From: Williamsia soli
Lineage (GTDB): Bacteria; Actinomycetota; Actinomycetes; Mycobacteriales; Mycobacteriaceae
DNA: 64,000 nucleotides
Direction of reading: 5' to 3'
Assembly: GCF_017377795.1 (NCBI RefSeq)
Contig: NZ_JAFRDR010000002.1
Coordinates: 62,001-126,000 of the forward strand
The translations under genes and the position numbers were made by a program. The notes beneath the pieces are model-generated. The model had not been told where the DNA came from, did not search any database, and saw only the letters and a list, made by a program, of their open reading frames with translations. Shown here piece after piece: positions 35,958 to 47,534 of the stretch (position 1 is the stretch's first letter; the number at the start of each line of letters is the position of its first letter).

Positions 35958-36587
35958 ATGGAGGACACCGACTCGGACCCGATTGTGGAGTCGGACCGGA
36001 TATTCACCGTTCCCAACCTGCTCAGCGCGCTGCGTCTGGCACTCGTGCCCGTATTCCTGTGGGTGCTGTTGGTGGAAGAGGCCGACGGGTGGGCTTTCGC
36101 GATCCTGTTCTTCTCCGGGCTGTCGGATTGGGCGGACGGCAAGATCGCGCGCCTGCTCGACCAGTCGTCGAAGCTCGGAGCACTGCTCGACCCGGCGGCC
36201 GACAGGCTGTACATGCTGGTGGTGCCGATCGGTCTCGCGGTGCGGGGAATCGTCCCGTGGTGGTTGGTGGGTCTGTTGGTCGGCCGCGATGTGTTGCTCC
36301 TGGCGACCGCGCCGCTGCTCCGTTCGCGCGGGATAACGGCGCTACCGACGATCTACGTCGGCAAGGCGGCGACCTTCGCGCTGATGTACGGATTCCCGAT
36401 GATCCTTGCCGGACAAATTGATTCGGTGATCGGAGACGTCTTCTACCCGTGCGGTTGGGCCTTTATGATCTGGGGCACCGCGATGTACCTGTGGTCGTTC
36501 GTGTTGTATTGGATACAGGCGGTACTCGTGGTGCGGACCTTGCCGCCGGCCAGGGGTTCGGACCGATCGACAGAGGGCTCGGCCTGA
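35958..36587 (+). CDS. pgsA2: CDP-alcohol phosphatidyltransferase (PgsA2-like)
   Basis: This 209-residue membrane protein has the CDP-alcohol phosphotransferase motif DG(x)2AR(x)8G(x)3D(x)3D in SDWADGKIARLL and LGALLDPAADRL (about residues 57-86) and about five membrane segments. It should transfer a phosphatidyl group from CDP-diacylglycerol to an alcohol such as glycerol-3-phosphate. The position next to secA2 equals that of pgsA2 (Rv1822) in M. tuberculosis. The true alcohol substrate is not proven by sequence. Confidence 0.85.
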   Translation: MEDTDSDPIVESDRIFTVPNLLSALRLALVPVFLWVLLVEEADGWAFAILFFSGLSDWADGKIARLLDQSSKLGALLDPAADRLYMLVVPIGLAVRGIVPWWLVGLLVGRDVLLLATAPLLRSRGITALPTIYVGKAATFALMYGFPMILAGQIDSVIGDVFYPCGWAFMIWGTAMYLWSFVLYWIQAVLVVRTLPPARGSDRSTEGSA

Positions 36588-36697
36588 TGAGGTCGGCGAG
36601 CTCAATACGCTAAATTTTCCCTTCAACTCCCGCTGAAGTTTCTTCGACCCAGTTCCGGAGCCATGACGGCCCAAGCGCAAGACGGAAGGCGACAATC

Positions 36698-37102
36698 GTG
36701 ACCGACAAGCAGACTCCAGACGATCTGCGGTACACCACAGAACACGAGTGGGTGCAGCAGGTATCCGACCGCACGGTGCGGGTCGGCATCACCGATTACG
36801 CACAGGATCAATTGGGCGACGTGGTCTTCGTGCAGCTGCCGGCCATCGACGATCCCGTGGTGATCGGGGAGTCGTTTGCAGAGGTGGAATCGACCAAGAG
36901 TGTCTCCGATATCTTCGGGCCTCTGGAAGGCGTGGTCACGGCGGTCAACGACGACTTGGAGGCAAGCCCCGACCTCGTCAACTCCGAGCCCTATGGCCTC
37001 GGCTGGCTGGTGGAGATCACCGTCGATTCCAGCACTGATCTCGACGAGGTGCTCGGCGAGATGCTGGACGCCGCCGGGTACGGCGAAGTCACTGCCGGAT
37101 AA
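36698..37102 (+). CDS. gcvH: Glycine cleavage system H protein
   Basis: This 134-residue protein carries the lipoyl-binding motif [18 protein letters not shown], with Lys67 as the lipoylation site, and typical YTTEHEWV and [12 protein letters not shown]. It shuttles the methylamine group from GcvP to GcvT. It lies apart from gcvP (40380), with garA and three more genes between, as in mycobacteria. The usual sbp/DUF881 genes found before gcvH in mycobacteria are missing. The start is a GTG. Confidence 0.95.
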   Translation: MTDKQTPDDLRYTTEHEWVQQVSDRTVRVGITDYAQDQLGDVVFVQLPAIDDPVVIGESFAEVESTKSVSDIFGPLEGVVTAVNDDLEASPDLVNSEPYGLGWLVEITVDSSTDLDEVLGEMLDAAGYGEVTAG

Positions 37103-37320
37103 GATAAGCCGCGATGCCGGTTGCACACACTGTATGCAGCCGGTTTATGCATCTGCGGGCGGTTGCAGGGTACGGTCTAGGTCACGGGTAATGCCCCAAT
37201 CCACTCGATGAGGCCGAATTCGGCGGATGAGTAGTCAGACCGCCGAAGCCGCCGCAATCACCGTGGAACGACAAGGTCCCAATCGGTGGCCGCGGGGACA
37301 ATTACGAAGAAGGAGAATTG

Positions 37321-37779
37321 GTGAGCGACAACGAGAAGGACTTCGAGGCTCCGGTGGAGACCACCTCGGTCTTCCGGGCCGATTTCATCAAGGAGATGGA
37401 GTCGACCGGTGGTTCCACCACCGAAGCCGCGGCCAGTGGCGTAGAACGCCTCTCGGCCGGTACGGCGCTGCTGGTGGTCAAGCGCGGCCCCAACGCCGGA
37501 TCGCGATTCCTGCTCGACCAGGCCACGACCTCGGCCGGTCGACACCCGGACAGCGACATCTTCCTCGACGACGTCACGGTGAGCCGGCGCCACGCCGAGT
37601 TCCGCTTGGGCGACAACGATTTCCAGGTTGTCGATGTCGGCAGCCTCAACGGCACCTACGTCAATCGCGAGCCGGTCGATTCAGCTGTTCTGGCGAACGG
37701 TGACGAGGTCCAGATCGGCAAGTTCCGGCTTGTCTTCCTGACCGGCCCCAGTGGTGACGAAGGCTCCTCGAACGCGTGA
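37321..37779 (+). CDS. garA: FHA-domain metabolic regulator GarA (OdhI)
   Basis: This 152-residue protein has the conserved phosphorylation motif ETTSVFRADF near the N-terminus (Thr14/Thr15) and a C-terminal FHA domain with AGRHPDSDIFLDDVTVSRRHAEF and VGSLNGTYVN. In mycobacteria, PknG/PknB phosphorylate one Thr, which then folds onto the FHA domain and releases inhibition of 2-oxoglutarate dehydrogenase and glutamate dehydrogenase. I chose the GTG at 37321 because AAGGAG ends 6 nt before it. The 218 bp upstream show no clear element. Confidence 0.95.
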   Translation: MSDNEKDFEAPVETTSVFRADFIKEMESTGGSTTEAAASGVERLSAGTALLVVKRGPNAGSRFLLDQATTSAGRHPDSDIFLDDVTVSRRHAEFRLGDNDFQVVDVGSLNGTYVNREPVDSAVLANGDEVQIGKFRLVFLTGPSGDEGSSNA

Positions 37780-38504
37780 CCTCACCGTCGGCGGGGCAGC
37801 AATCTGAAGGATCGATGTCGATAGGCTCGGTTCTGGATCAGTTGCGCGGCGAGTTCCCGGACGTGACCATCTCCAAGATCAGATTCCTGGAGTCCGAGGG
37901 TCTGATCACCCCGGAACGATCACCGTCCGGGTACCGCCGCTTCAGTCGTGCCGACTGTGAGCGTCTGCGCTTTGTCCTGACGGCGCAGCGGGACCGTTAC
38001 CTGCCGCTGAAGGTCATCAAGGAGCAGCTCGAGGAGATCGATCGCGGCGCCGTCTCCGAGGCGCAATCGGGCACCCGCCTGTTGTCGTCGGCGAAGAACT
38101 GGGTGGCTCCGGCAACCGACTTTTCGCAGAGCGGCGGGGGGAGGCTCAGTCGGGACACACTCATCGAGCGGACCGGCGTCGATGCCGCCTTTGTCGCGGA
38201 GCTGTGTGACAACGGACTTCTCGTTCCCGGAGCTCGCGGATTCTTCGACGAGGACGCGGTTCGTCTGGTCTCGGCGGCCTCGGCCCTGGCGAACTTCGGC
38301 GTTCAAGCTCGTCATCTCCGAGCGTTCAAGGTCTCGGCCGACCGTGAGGCCGGTCTGGTCGCGCAGATCGCCAGTCCCATCGCCAAGGGCAAGGGAACAG
38401 GTGCGCGCGATCGGGCCGAAGAGATGGTGCGAGAGATAGCGGCGCTGTCAGTCACCCTGCACACCCAGTTGGTCAAGCAGGCTGTACGCGAAGTTCTCGA
38501 CTGA
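37776..38504 (+). CDS. MerR-family regulator (Rv1828-like)
   Basis: This 242-residue protein has an N-terminal MerR winged helix ('MSIGSVLDQLRGEFPDVTISKIRFLESEGLITPERSPSGYRRF', residues about 13-55), a coiled dimerisation helix and a C-terminal domain 'GFFDEDAVRLVSAASALANFGVQARHLRAFK' characteristic of the Rv1828 group. Its start codon overlaps the garA stop (GTGA), so it is co-translated with garA. Its ligand is unknown. Confidence 0.88.
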   Translation: MTSPSAGQQSEGSMSIGSVLDQLRGEFPDVTISKIRFLESEGLITPERSPSGYRRFSRADCERLRFVLTAQRDRYLPLKVIKEQLEEIDRGAVSEAQSGTRLLSSAKNWVAPATDFSQSGGGRLSRDTLIERTGVDAAFVAELCDNGLLVPGARGFFDEDAVRLVSAASALANFGVQARHLRAFKVSADREAGLVAQIASPIAKGKGTGARDRAEEMVREIAALSVTLHTQLVKQAVREVLD

Positions 38505-38619
38505 GCCCTGCCCGACGGAGCTGCACCATTTGGGCTGGCCGCTCGTGGGGCGGGCCGCCTTGCCATAGGATTGGAAGCGGTGAGCATATGACCGCAGAAC
38601 CGTTGGGAGGGCCGATCGC

Positions 38620-39138
38620 ATGAGTGAAATGCGCGTGGTAGGTATTCGTGTGGAACCGCCGCAGAGCCAGCCGGTGCTCCTGCTGCAGGAAACGTCCGGT
38701 GAGCGTTATCTGCCCATCTGGATCGGGCAGAGCGAGGCGGCATCAATTGCTTTGCGCCAAAAGGGTGTTGAGCCACCGAGGCCCCTGACCCACGACCTGA
38801 TCGTCAACCTGATCAGTGCTCTCGGCCATGAGCTGGTCGAGGTCCGGATCGTCGACATGCAAGAGGGCACGTTCTACGCAGACCTGGTGTTTGCGGGAGA
38901 TCTGCGGATCTCGGCACGTCCGTCGGATTCGATCGCCATCGCGATGAGGGCTGAGGTTCCCATTTACGCCGAGGAATCCGTGCTCGCCGAAGCCGGCTTG
39001 CTGATGCCTGCCGACGATGTGGAGGAGTCGGATGACGACGAGTCCGCGACGGAGGTCAAGGAGGACGAGGTCGAGAAGTTCAAGGAGTTCCTCGACTCGG
39101 TCTCTCCCGATGATTTCAAGGCCACCGGAGGAGCCTGA
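38620..39138 (+). CDS. Bifunctional nuclease / DUF151 family protein
   Basis: This 172-residue protein has the DUF151 (BFN) pattern 'RVEPPQSQPVLLLQETSGERYLPIWIGQSEAASIALRQKG' and 'RPSDSIAIAMRAEVPIYAEE'. A plant member is a nuclease, but the bacterial role is unproven. The C-terminal 40 residues are very acidic (ESDDDESATEVKEDEVE). It corresponds to Rv1829 by position. GGGAGGG lies upstream of the ATG. Confidence 0.88.
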   Translation: MSEMRVVGIRVEPPQSQPVLLLQETSGERYLPIWIGQSEAASIALRQKGVEPPRPLTHDLIVNLISALGHELVEVRIVDMQEGTFYADLVFAGDLRISARPSDSIAIAMRAEVPIYAEESVLAEAGLLMPADDVEESDDDESATEVKEDEVEKFKEFLDSVSPDDFKATGGA

Positions 39139-39380
39139 CCCGGTCGATCACCGTTACGGTCACGGAATGGAAACCGCGGGGTCACGAAACGCCTAAAGCT
39201 CGAGTTTAGGTTCAGGGTTAGGGCGAGTCGCGTTGATCGCGCGGTCCGCGCCCCTTACCGTCTTCTCAGACCGCGAAAATTGCGGTGATGTGATTTTGAC
39301 CGGTCAGAGCGGGTAAAGTTGGTGCGTCGGCGCCAGGACGTTGCTCAGACGGTCACCGACCAGCACGCGAGGAGATCCCA

Positions 39381-40052
39381 GTGGGCGATCAGCCACACGA
39401 CGGTGAGTACGGAGCCCACGGGGCGGAGTACGGAGCCCACGGGTCGGACGACGCCGACCACGCGACGGGTGATGCGTCACAGCCGGATGTGCCCACTCAG
39501 GGATCGTTGGTCGACATCGCACCGGGACTTTTCCCCAACGACACGGTGCCCGATGAACTCGTTGGCTATCGCGTGCCCAGTGCGTGCCAGATCGCCGGAA
39601 TCACCTACCGTCAACTCGACTACTGGGCGCGCACCTCGTTGGTCGTGCCGTCTATTCGTGGCGCGGCTGGGTCGGGAAGTCAGCGGCTGTACTCGTTCAA
39701 GGACATCTTGGTCCTCAAGATCGTCAAACGCCTTCTCGACACCGGTATCTCACTGCAGAACATCCGCGTCGCCGTCGACCATCTCCGACAGCGCGGGGTC
39801 GAGGACCTCGCCCGGATCACTCTGTTCTCCGACGGCACCACCGTGTATGAGTGCACGTCGGCCGAGGAAGTAGTCGACCTGCTGCAAGGTGGTCAGGGAG
39901 TCTTCGGCATCGCGGTGAGCGGCGCGATGCGCGAGCTCAGTGGCACGATCGCAGATTTCCCGGCCGAACGGGCCGACGGCGGGGTCACCGAGACCGCACC
40001 CGAGGACGAACTGGCCTCACGTCGCAAGAACCGCGCCCGGCGCACCGGCTAG
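39381..40052 (+). CDS. MerR-family regulator (Rv1830-like)
   Basis: This 223-residue protein has a MerR helix-turn-helix ('YRVPSACQIAGITYRQLDYWARTSLVVPS', about residues 55-85, then 'RLYSFKDILVLKIVKRLLDTGISLQNIR') and a C-terminal effector part. The N-terminus of about 45 residues is His/Asp-rich and holds a duplicated EYGAHG segment. The start is a GTG with GAGGAG upstream. It stands directly before the glycine riboswitch, as in Mycobacterium. The 242 bp upstream contain CTAAAGCTCGAGTTTAG (39192-39208), a near-palindrome of unknown role. Confidence 0.88.
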   Translation: MGDQPHDGEYGAHGAEYGAHGSDDADHATGDASQPDVPTQGSLVDIAPGLFPNDTVPDELVGYRVPSACQIAGITYRQLDYWARTSLVVPSIRGAAGSGSQRLYSFKDILVLKIVKRLLDTGISLQNIRVAVDHLRQRGVEDLARITLFSDGTTVYECTSAEEVVDLLQGGQGVFGIAVSGAMRELSGTIADFPAERADGGVTETAPEDELASRRKNRARRTG

Positions 40053-40111
40053 GAGCCCTGCCCCGGCGCGCGCTGCCACGATCGGTCTAGACTGGCTACG
40101 CGTCGCAGCGA

Positions 40112-40312
40112 CCCGGGAGAGAGTCACACCAGATGTGGCCGCCGAAGGAGCAACACCTCTCCGTCAAACTCTCAGGCATCAAGGACCGTGTCGTCGTCGG
40201 CGTCTCTGGAGAGTGATGGCTGTTGCCGTCCGCCCATGGTGAAAGGCCGCGTACGCGTGGCTGAATCTCTCAGGCGTCCATCGCGAGATGGATAGGACAG
40301 AGGGGGAGGACC
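40112..40312 (+). ncRNA. Tandem glycine riboswitch
   Basis: Two adjoining aptamers lie in the leader of gcvP. The first (about 40112-40214) has GGGAGAG, GCCGAAGGAGCAA and ACTCTCAGGC followed by GGACCG; the second (about 40216-40312) ends with ATCTCTCAGGCGTCC and GGACAGAGGGGGAG. These are the conserved blocks of the glycine riboswitch. The class turns on glycine cleavage genes when glycine is bound. This accounts for the 327-bp gap before gcvP; the remaining bases (40313-40379) hold the expression platform and the ribosome-binding region. Confidence 0.93.
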
Positions 40313-40379
40313 GGCGTCCGGCCGCGTGCCGGCACTACACGTGGTCGACCCCTGGTCGGTCATTGCGGAGGTCCTACCC

Positions 40380-43196
<2,817 letters not shown>

Positions 43197-43201
43197 TCAA
43201 C

Positions 43202-43270
43202 CCCCGATGATGGGTCGTTATGGCGAACATTTGCCCAGGTGGGCAACGCCAGAACCACCCATCATCGGGG
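43202..43270. terminator. Two-tier hairpin between convergent genes
   Basis: A perfect 14-bp outer stem, CCCCGATGATGGGT (43202-43215) with ACCCATCATCGGGG (43257-43270), encloses an inner hairpin TGGCG...TTGCCC-AGGT-GGGCAA...CGCCA. It fills the gap between gcvP and the convergent PBP-like gene and can terminate both. Confidence 0.65.
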
Positions 43271-44455
43271 CTAGCGGCGGGTCAGGATCTCGGTGATCGA
43301 GTTCTGCGCCTGTGCGGAGGGTGCAGGCATGGGCGATGGGGTCACCGGGAAGGTGACCGCCGCCGTGGCGGGCGGCAACCGACCGCCACCGCGGAACCCG
43401 AGTGCGGTGATCGTCCCGATCTGTTCGGGTGCATGAACGTAATTGATGAAGTCGTTCACAGCGTCGCGGGCCGCGACGTCGACCTGATCCCCGGTCAACG
43501 TCACCACCGGGAAGTCGGCCATGGGGGTCGGCCCGGCCGGCAGGAGCGCCAGCACACCCGGATCGGCGTCATCCTTGGTCTGGAGGTACAGCTGCTGCTC
43601 GGTGATCGGCACGGCGTGGAGCGTGCCCGCAGCGGGGTCGGATTGCTTCATCAGCATCTGCACACCACTCTCGGCGGTGCCGAGGTCGGTCGGCGGGGCC
43701 TCGGCCTTCATCGCTGTCAGCGTCGAGGACACCAACGGTGACGCGGCGTCCTCGGGGGACAAGGCGCCGCTGATGGTGCGAGAGATCTCTGCTGCGATCG
43801 CCTGTGCGGCGAGGAACGTCGCGTCTGTTTGCGGCCCGATCGGCATCGCCATCTGCAGTGGACCCCACCCCCGGAGGCCGAGGCGTTCCATCGCGGCCTC
43901 AGAGCGTTGCAGGGTCGGCAGCTCGATCCAGCCGACGTTTCCGTCCATGGCTTGCCGGGCGGCTGTGGGGATGGCCAACACCACGGGACTCGACACCAGC
44001 GAGGACGGATTGCCGTCGACGATGCTCGGTTTCGCCGCCGTCAGCTGCGAACTCCACACCGATGACTGCGGAATCCAGGCGGCCGGATACTGGCCGCGGG
44101 ATTCGACATCCCACGTGCCGGTGAGACCGTCGAGCGTGACCTTGGCATCGGACGGGCGGACCTCGATCGTGATGCAGCGATCCCTTGCGACGGGGTCGGT
44201 GGCGTTGTACTTCGCCGCCACCGTCGCGAGCGGGGCGGCCAGAGCCGGGTCGCTGATGATCGAAACGGCAAGATCACCTTCGACGCAGCGTTCGGCTGCG
44301 TCCTGTCCCTGCTTGCTGATCCGATCGCCGAGGAGCGACCAGAGAAAACCGAGAATGACCAGGATGATGATCAGCGCGACGGCGATCAGGAGGCCGCGAC
44401 TGACACCTCTACTGCCGCCGGCCCTGCGATGTTCCCCCACCACACCTCGATTCAT
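43271..44455 (-). CDS. Membrane-anchored periplasmic-binding-like protein (Rv1836c N-terminal part)
   Basis: This 394-residue protein has one membrane anchor (residues 22-44, LLIAVALIIILVILGFLW) and an extracytoplasmic domain resembling type-2 solute-binding proteins ('DLAVSIISDPALAAPLATVAAKYNA', 'GQYPAAWIPQSSVWSSQL'). The position next to glcB matches Rv1836c, which I recall as carrying an additional C-terminal von Willebrand factor A domain; no VWA (MIDAS DxSxS) is present here. The ligand is unknown. It has no recognisable Shine-Dalgarno. Confidence 0.7.
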   Translation of the reverse strand: MNRGVVGEHRRAGGSRGVSRGLLIAVALIIILVILGFLWSLLGDRISKQGQDAAERCVEGDLAVSIISDPALAAPLATVAAKYNATDPVARDRCITIEVRPSDAKVTLDGLTGTWDVESRGQYPAAWIPQSSVWSSQLTAAKPSIVDGNPSSLVSSPVVLAIPTAARQAMDGNVGWIELPTLQRSEAAMERLGLRGWGPLQMAMPIGPQTDATFLAAQAIAAEISRTISGALSPEDAASPLVSSTLTAMKAEAPPTDLGTAESGVQMLMKQSDPAAGTLHAVPITEQQLYLQTKDDADPGVLALLPAGPTPMADFPVVTLTGDQVDVAARDAVNDFINYVHAPEQIGTITALGFRGGGRLPPATAAVTFPVTPSPMPAPSAQAQNSITEILTRR

Positions 44456-44560
44456 CGTTTGCTACCGACCCGGATCCGCATCGTCCCCGCCGGTTGTCAG
44501 TCGCGATCGGCGGGGAGAGGCAGACTGTGTTGCGCAGTCTATGCGGTGCCGGTGTCCAGG

Positions 44561-45151
44561 TCAGGCAGCAGGCGCTGTGCAGACGACCTTCTGCCGCTCG
44601 TCGTAGGTGTAATAGGTCTCGGTGCCATCGGGGCACTCGTTCTCGTCGACGGTGCCGGTCAGTACAGCGAGTACTTTCTCGCCGGCGGGATCGGTGCAGG
44701 GGACCTGGACCGTACTGTCCGAGCCCGTTCCCGGCTCGAAGCACTTGCCCTCTACCCAGTCGACGTCGAGACACAGGACCCCGGTGGTGGTCCCGCCCAA
44801 TTCCTCGTAGTAGGTCTGGTCGATGTCCGTCGCGCAGTCGGCCTCGTTGGCGACCTTGGCTACGATCACGTAGTGCGAGTCGGTGGTACCGCAGGTCGCG
44901 GTGTCGATCTCGGCGTCCATCATGGTGCCACCCAAGGTCACGCAATCTCCGACCTCGGCATCGATCTCCGAGATCTCGCCGCTGTCCTCAGCAGTCGCAG
45001 GAGTGGTTTCGGAGGTGTCCGATGCCGCCGTCGGGGCACTGGAAGCCGCTGTGGCCGAACCTTTCTCATCGCTACCGCAGCCTGTGGCAACCGCTACCAG
45101 CAGGACCGCGCCGAACATGAACACCGTCAAACGCCTGATCGCCTGAAACAC
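44561..45151 (-). CDS. LppU-like lipoprotein
   Basis: This lipoprotein of about 196 residues starts at a GTG, has a hydrophobic signal (FMFGAVLLVAVATGC) with lipobox VATGC (Cys25) and an Ala/Ser/Thr linker. The folded part has several Cys pairs (VGDCVTL, TCGTTDSHY, DCATDI, LCLDVDW, KCFEPG, PCTDP), typical of the actinobacterial LppU family, of unknown function. The frame is open 18 codons further upstream. It lies downstream of glcB on the same strand, with two hairpins between. Confidence 0.75.
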   Translation of the reverse strand: MFQAIRRLTVFMFGAVLLVAVATGCGSDEKGSATAASSAPTAASDTSETTPATAEDSGEISEIDAEVGDCVTLGGTMMDAEIDTATCGTTDSHYVIVAKVANEADCATDIDQTYYEELGGTTTGVLCLDVDWVEGKCFEPGTGSDSTVQVPCTDPAGEKVLAVLTGTVDENECPDGTETYYTYDERQKVVCTAPAA

Positions 45152-45172
45152 AGTCCTCGACCTCCCGAAATG

Positions 45173-45207
45173 CCTTGTGGCCCGGGCGGAGTGCCCGAGC
45201 CACAAGG
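45173..45207 (-). terminator. Hairpin downstream of glcB (second)
   Basis: CCTTGTGGC (45173-45181) pairs with GCCACAAGG (45199-45207), with further CGGGC/GCCCG pairing inside. It lies between glcB and the LppU-like gene and may reduce read-through or form part of the LppU leader. Confidence 0.45.
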
Positions 45208-45216
45208 AAATTAGCA

Positions 45217-45245
45217 GATCAGAGCATTGTTGTGATGCTCTGATC
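45217..45245 (-). terminator. Hairpin directly downstream of glcB
   Basis: A perfect 11-bp stem, GATCAGAGCAT / ATGCTCTGATC, with a 7-nt loop lies 5 bases beyond the glcB stop and is the most likely terminator of that gene. Confidence 0.6.
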
Positions 45246-45250
45246 AGATG

Positions 45251-47434
45251 TCAGGCGTTCGCAGCCTTGTACTCGCGACGTCGGCGATGCAGGATCGGTT
45301 CGGTGTATCCGTTGGGTTGTCTGCCGCCCTCGAGGATGAGCTCTTTGGCCGCCTGGAATGCGATGTTGTCTGCGAAGTCGGGAGCCAACGGGCGGTAGGT
45401 GGGGTCGCCGGCGTTCTGCTGGTCGACCACCGGTGCCATTCGTTCGAGTGAGGCCACCACGTCGGTGTCGGTGACGATGCCGTGATGGAGCCAGTTCGCG
45501 AGCAGCTGGCTCGAGATCCGCAGGGTCGCGCGGTCCTCCATCAGCGCGACGTCGTGGATGTCGGGGACCTTGGAGCAGCCGACGCCGTGATCGATCCAGC
45601 GCACCACGTAGCCCAGGATGGACTGGCAGTTGTTGTCGAGTTCTTCGCGCTTTTCCTCGTCCGTCCAGTCTGTGCGGGGCGCGAGCGGGATCGTGAGGAT
45701 GTCATCGACCGAGGCGGGATCGCGTTTGGCGATCTCGTCCTGGCGTTCGAAGACGTCGACCTGGTGGTAGTGCAGCGCGTGCAGCGTGGCTGCGGTCGGG
45801 GATGGGACCCAGGCGGTGTTGGCGCCGGCCTTGGGATGGCCGATCTTCTGCTCGAGCATATCGGCCATCAGGTCGGGCATGGCCCACATGCCTTTGCCGA
45901 TCTGGGCTTTGTGCTGCAACCCGGCGTGCAGGCCGGTGTCGACGTTGAAGTCCTCGTAGGCCTTGATCCAGGTCTGCGACTTCATCTCACCCTTACGGAC
46001 GACTGCGCCGGCTTCCATGGACGTGTGGATCTCGTCGCCGGTGCGGTCGAGGAACCCGGTGTTGATGAACACCACCCGATCGGCGGCGGCCTTGATGCAG
46101 GCCTTGAGGTTGACCGTGGTGCGGCGCTCTTCATCCATGATGCCGACCTTGAGGGTGCCCGTGGGCAGGCCCAGGACCTTCTCGACCCGATCGAACAACT
46201 CGACGGTGAACGCCACCTCGTCGGGTCCGTGCATCTTGGGCTTGACGATGTAGATCGACCCGGTCCGCGAGTTCTGTTGTCCGTCGGTCTTGAGGCCGTG
46301 ACTACCGATCAGCGAGGTGAAGAGCGCATCGAGGATGCCCTCGGGGACCTCGTCGCCCTCGGCGGTGATGATGGCGTCGTTGGTCATCAGGTGTCCGACG
46401 TTGCGGACGAACAGCAGCGACCGGCCGTGCAAGGTCAGGTCCGAGCCGTCGGGTGCGGTGTAGTGGCGGTCGTCGTTGAGGACGCGGGTGAAGGTCTTTC
46501 CCCCTTTGGTGACCTCTTCGGCGAGGTCGCCCTTGTTCAGGCCGAGCCAGTTGCGGTAGCCGGTGACCTTGTCCTCGGCGTCGACGGCCGCGACCGAGTC
46601 CTCGAAGTCCATGATCGTGGTGATCGCCGACTCGACGAGCACATCCTTGACGCCTGCGGCATCGGTCGAGCCGATGGGGGAGTCGGCGTCGATCTGAATC
46701 TCCAGGTGAAGACCGTTGTGACGCAGCAGGATGCCGGTCGGGGTGGCGGCATCTCCCGTGTATCCGGCGAACGCGGCGGGATCGGCGAATCCGGTCGTCG
46801 AGCCGTCGGCCAGGGTGACCTGGGCCTGACCGTCGACGACGGCGTATGTGGTGGCGCCCGAATGCTTGCCCGATTCCAGTGGCACCGCGGTGTCGAGGAA
46901 GTCCTTGGCGAAGGCGATGACCTTGTCGCCGCGAACCTTGTTGTACGACGTGCCCTTCTCGGCGCCACCGTCTTCGGAGATGACGTCGGTGCCGTACAGG
47001 GCGTCGTACAGCGATCCCCAGCGGGCATTGGAGGCGTTGAGGGCGAAGCGGGCGTTGAGCACCGGGACCACCAGTTGAGGTCCGGCGGTACTGGTGATCT
47101 CCGTGTCGACACCGGTCGTGCTGATCTGGAAGTCGGCAGGGACCTCGGTGAGGTAGCCGATCTCGGTGAGGAAAGCCTTGTAGGCAGCGTGATCGAAGTC
47201 GGCGGGCCCGCTCGAAGGGTGGTCCTTGTGCCACGCGTCGATCTTGGCCTGGATGTCGTCGCGGATCGCGAGCAGTTCCCGGTTGCGCGGCGCGAGGTCG
47301 TTGATCACGGCGGCCGCGCCTGCCCAGAACGCATCCTGCTCTACGCCAGTGCCGGGGAGAGCCTCGTTGTTGATGAAGTCATACAGAACCGACGCAACCT
47401 GCAAGCCGCCGTCGACGGTGACGCGCTGAGCCAT
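45251..47434 (-). CDS. glcB: Malate synthase G
   Basis: This 727-residue protein has the G-isoform length and motifs: [37 protein letters not shown] (about residue 340), [19 protein letters not shown] and the C-terminal catalytic-Asp region [17 protein letters not shown]. It condenses glyoxylate with acetyl-CoA to malate, the second step of the glyoxylate shunt. I chose the ATG at 47434 ([13 protein letters not shown] 6 nt upstream); a codon four earlier is in frame. The location matches Rv1837c. Confidence 0.95.
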   Translation of the reverse strand: MAQRVTVDGGLQVASVLYDFINNEALPGTGVEQDAFWAGAAAVINDLAPRNRELLAIRDDIQAKIDAWHKDHPSSGPADFDHAAYKAFLTEIGYLTEVPADFQISTTGVDTEITSTAGPQLVVPVLNARFALNASNARWGSLYDALYGTDVISEDGGAEKGTSYNKVRGDKVIAFAKDFLDTAVPLESGKHSGATTYAVVDGQAQVTLADGSTTGFADPAAFAGYTGDAATPTGILLRHNGLHLEIQIDADSPIGSTDAAGVKDVLVESAITTIMDFEDSVAAVDAEDKVTGYRNWLGLNKGDLAEEVTKGGKTFTRVLNDDRHYTAPDGSDLTLHGRSLLFVRNVGHLMTNDAIITAEGDEVPEGILDALFTSLIGSHGLKTDGQQNSRTGSIYIVKPKMHGPDEVAFTVELFDRVEKVLGLPTGTLKVGIMDEERRTTVNLKACIKAAADRVVFINTGFLDRTGDEIHTSMEAGAVVRKGEMKSQTWIKAYEDFNVDTGLHAGLQHKAQIGKGMWAMPDLMADMLEQKIGHPKAGANTAWVPSPTAATLHALHYHQVDVFERQDEIAKRDPASVDDILTIPLAPRTDWTDEEKREELDNNCQSILGYVVRWIDHGVGCSKVPDIHDVALMEDRATLRISSQLLANWLHHGIVTDTDVVASLERMAPVVDQQNAGDPTYRPLAPDFADNIAFQAAKELILEGGRQPNGYTEPILHRRRREYKAANA

Positions 47435-47534
47435 TACCGGCCTCACTCTCTCTTGATCCAGGGCATTTCGGGCCCTATGTTACTTGGCGGTAGCTAAACC
47501 TCGGGCCTCGGGGAGTAGGCCACTGCCCCTCTGG

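Noticed and set aside
39200-39225. IdeR box in AGTTTAGGTTCAGGGTTAGGG upstream of the second MerR gene
   Set aside because: Only TTAGGTT resembles a half-site; the rest lacks the palindrome and the match is close to what chance would give.
45482-47497. Long open frame antisense to glcB
   Set aside because: Same effect of codon bias; the malate synthase G on the other strand is unmistakable.
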